Shown: positions 4,382 to 5,186 of the stretch, in pieces
How positions within the stretch are numbered: position 1 is the first letter of the stretch
Layout of the letters: each line of letters starts with the position of its first letter
NCBI GenBank assembly: GCA_963605425.1
Contig: CAVCUQ010000068.1
Location: 1 to 5,186, forward strand
Length of the DNA stretch: 5,186 nt
Source of the DNA: JAEELC01 sp963605425
GTDB taxonomy: Bacteria; Bacillota_I; Bacilli_A; Acholeplasmatales; Anaeroplasmataceae
Direction of reading: 5' to 3'
The notes under the pieces: generated by a model
What the model was told of the DNA's origin: nothing
The model's input: the letters and a program-made list of their open reading frames with translations, nothing else
The model's database searches: none
Translations under genes and position numbers: made by a program

Positions 4382-5186
4382 TTTTTCACCTTCTTAATTG
4401 GTACACTATGAAAACCTTTCTTTGAAAAATGAATCTTAATCATATTTGTTGAAGTAATTTCATGTGTCTTTTCACTGACATTATATGCGATGTCAAATTT
4501 ATATTCAAGTGTCCCCTTGAACTCATTTTCGTTTAAACCTTTTAGCCATTCAATATTATTAAGGTTACTTAATACAAACTGATTTAATTTATCTGGAGTA
4601 ATCTTTGTTTCATCAAAATAACTTTTATGCTCACCATTTGCTAGAGCTTGTTTATATTCTGGTGTGTTTCTAAAATGTTTGTTTTGGCTATTAATTGATT
4701 TTTGAGTATGAGGATTAATTGCATCAGGATTGTCTTGCGTAAATTTAGTAAACTTCTTCTCGGTTTCCTTTTGATATTTTACCGCTTCATCCTCTTGTTG
4801 GATTTCTTTCTTAACTTGATTATTTAAAGCAATGCTTCTATCAGGATCTATGTAAGGTTCTTTAAGGTCTCGTTCGACCTGTTTCATAGTCCCACGCTCT
4901 ACCACACCAATAGATGTTCGCCATTCATTACGAACTCTATTATTAGCTTTACAAAAATGTGAATAATCAGCTTGAAGCTTTTTAGATCTAACCTGCCACT
5001 TCTTACGCTCCTTTGGAGTCAAGGCCAAGGTTTGTCTTTCTTTGGCTCTTCTGATGTTTTGTTCCATTTGCCTCATCTTTTGGTCTACATTTGAGTGTTT
5101 GCTTTCCTCATCCGGATTGTAAGGCAGTTGTTTTGGAACTTTTACACCAGGTTCATACTTGATAAATCTATGCCTACAATTGTAAC
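4378..5186 (-). CDS. Phage minor capsid protein 2, C-terminal part, with a polymorphic-toxin-type-50-like end
   Basis: Partial gene: the frame is open to the window edge (269 codons visible), so the ATG at 5076 is internal and not the start. The first visible residues, YNCRHRFIKYEPGVKVPKQL, carry the NCRHRF motif at the end of the head-morphogenesis domain of minor capsid 2 proteins (Phage_min_cap2 type), which sit at the portal or inside the head. Next comes a highly charged helical stretch (EQNIRRAKERQTLALTPKER; RVRNEWRTSIGVVERGTMKQ), typical of this family. The last 105 residues (4381-4701) read INSQNKHFRNTPEYKQAL near the start and MIKIHFSKKGFHSVPIKK at the end. This matches what I recall of polymorphic toxin type 50 (Ntox50, PF15542), a predicted RNase domain known as a tail on phage minor capsid proteins. 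The capsid assignment is strong; the toxin domain is likely but unconfirmed. The stop overlaps the LSM-like gene. Confidence 0.85.
   Translation of the reverse strand, partial: YNCRHRFIKYEPGVKVPKQLPYNPDEESKHSNVDQKMRQMEQNIRRAKERQTLALTPKERKKWQVRSKKLQADYSHFCKANNRVRNEWRTSIGVVERGTMKQVERDLKEPYIDPDRSIALNNQVKKEIQQEDEAVKYQKETEKKFTKFTQDNPDAINPHTQKSINSQNKHFRNTPEYKQALANGEHKSYFDETKITPDKLNQFVLSNLNNIEWLKGLNENEFKGTLEYKFDIAYNVSEKTHEITSTNMIKIHFSKKGFHSVPIKKVKK

Larger units (their letters stand above)
2777..5186 (-). mobile_element. Prophage-like segment, probably rearranged or deleted, continuing beyond the window
   Basis: Minor capsid protein, LSM-like protein, ParB-like/phage MetK chimera and three small genes lie in one direction with short gaps or overlaps, as in a Firmicute siphovirus-type genome. 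Scaffold and major capsid genes, which usually follow the minor capsid gene, are missing, and the MetK gene lacks its N-terminal half. The left limit is uncertain: I see no integrase and no attachment-site pair in the window. Confidence 0.65.

Noticed and set aside
1..5186. Recoding (TGA read as tryptophan) as the reason for broken frames
   Set aside because: The lesions include TAA and TAG as well as frameshifts, intact genes use TGG for tryptophan, and the minor capsid gene ends with TGA in a correct 4-bp overlap.

Overview
The window is AT-rich DNA (about 30% GC by eye), with strong purine-rich Shine-Dalgarno sequences, the standard genetic code and no tRNA or rRNA gene. This points to a low-GC Firmicute (Bacillota; Clostridia or Erysipelotrichia type). 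No genus can be named from the sequence. Every gene or gene remnant I can support is on the minus strand, so transcription runs from base 5186 toward base 1.

Right half (about 2777-5186): a prophage or phage-like segment. In transcription order it holds the C-terminal part of a phage minor capsid protein (type 2, NCRHRF motif) ending in a domain that resembles polymorphic toxin type 50; a 4-bp-overlapping acidic 80-aa Sm/LSM-like protein; a factor-independent terminator; a chimeric gene with a ParB-like start joined to the C-terminal half of a phage-type S-adenosylmethionine synthetase (MetK); a 35-aa membrane protein; an 83-aa charged helical protein; and a 47-aa membrane protein. The structural genes that usually follow a minor capsid gene (scaffold, major capsid) are absent, so the segment looks rearranged or deleted.

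Middle (2433-2776): a gene-free stretch with several inverted repeats and an AT-rich upstream region for a toxin-antitoxin locus, including three copies of TTGATAnTA.

Left half (1-2432): mostly decayed accessory genes. An intact Phd/YefM-type antitoxin (2160-2423) is followed, with TAATG coupling, by a dead RelE/ParE-type toxin. Next come a heavily decayed C-terminal part of a RecG-like/AlbA-type ATP-binding protein, a twice-frameshifted membrane protein with a C-terminal zinc ribbon, a terminator, a truncated and frameshifted ATPase_2-type P-loop protein, and at the edge an unidentified open fragment with faint GGDEF resemblance. Most of these cannot be seen as long ORFs and appear only when frames are joined.

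I see no complete new system. The most interesting points are the toxin-like tail on the capsid protein, the ParB-MetK junction with a well-placed internal ribosome binding site, the terminator placed just before that gene, and an antitoxin that outlived its toxin.
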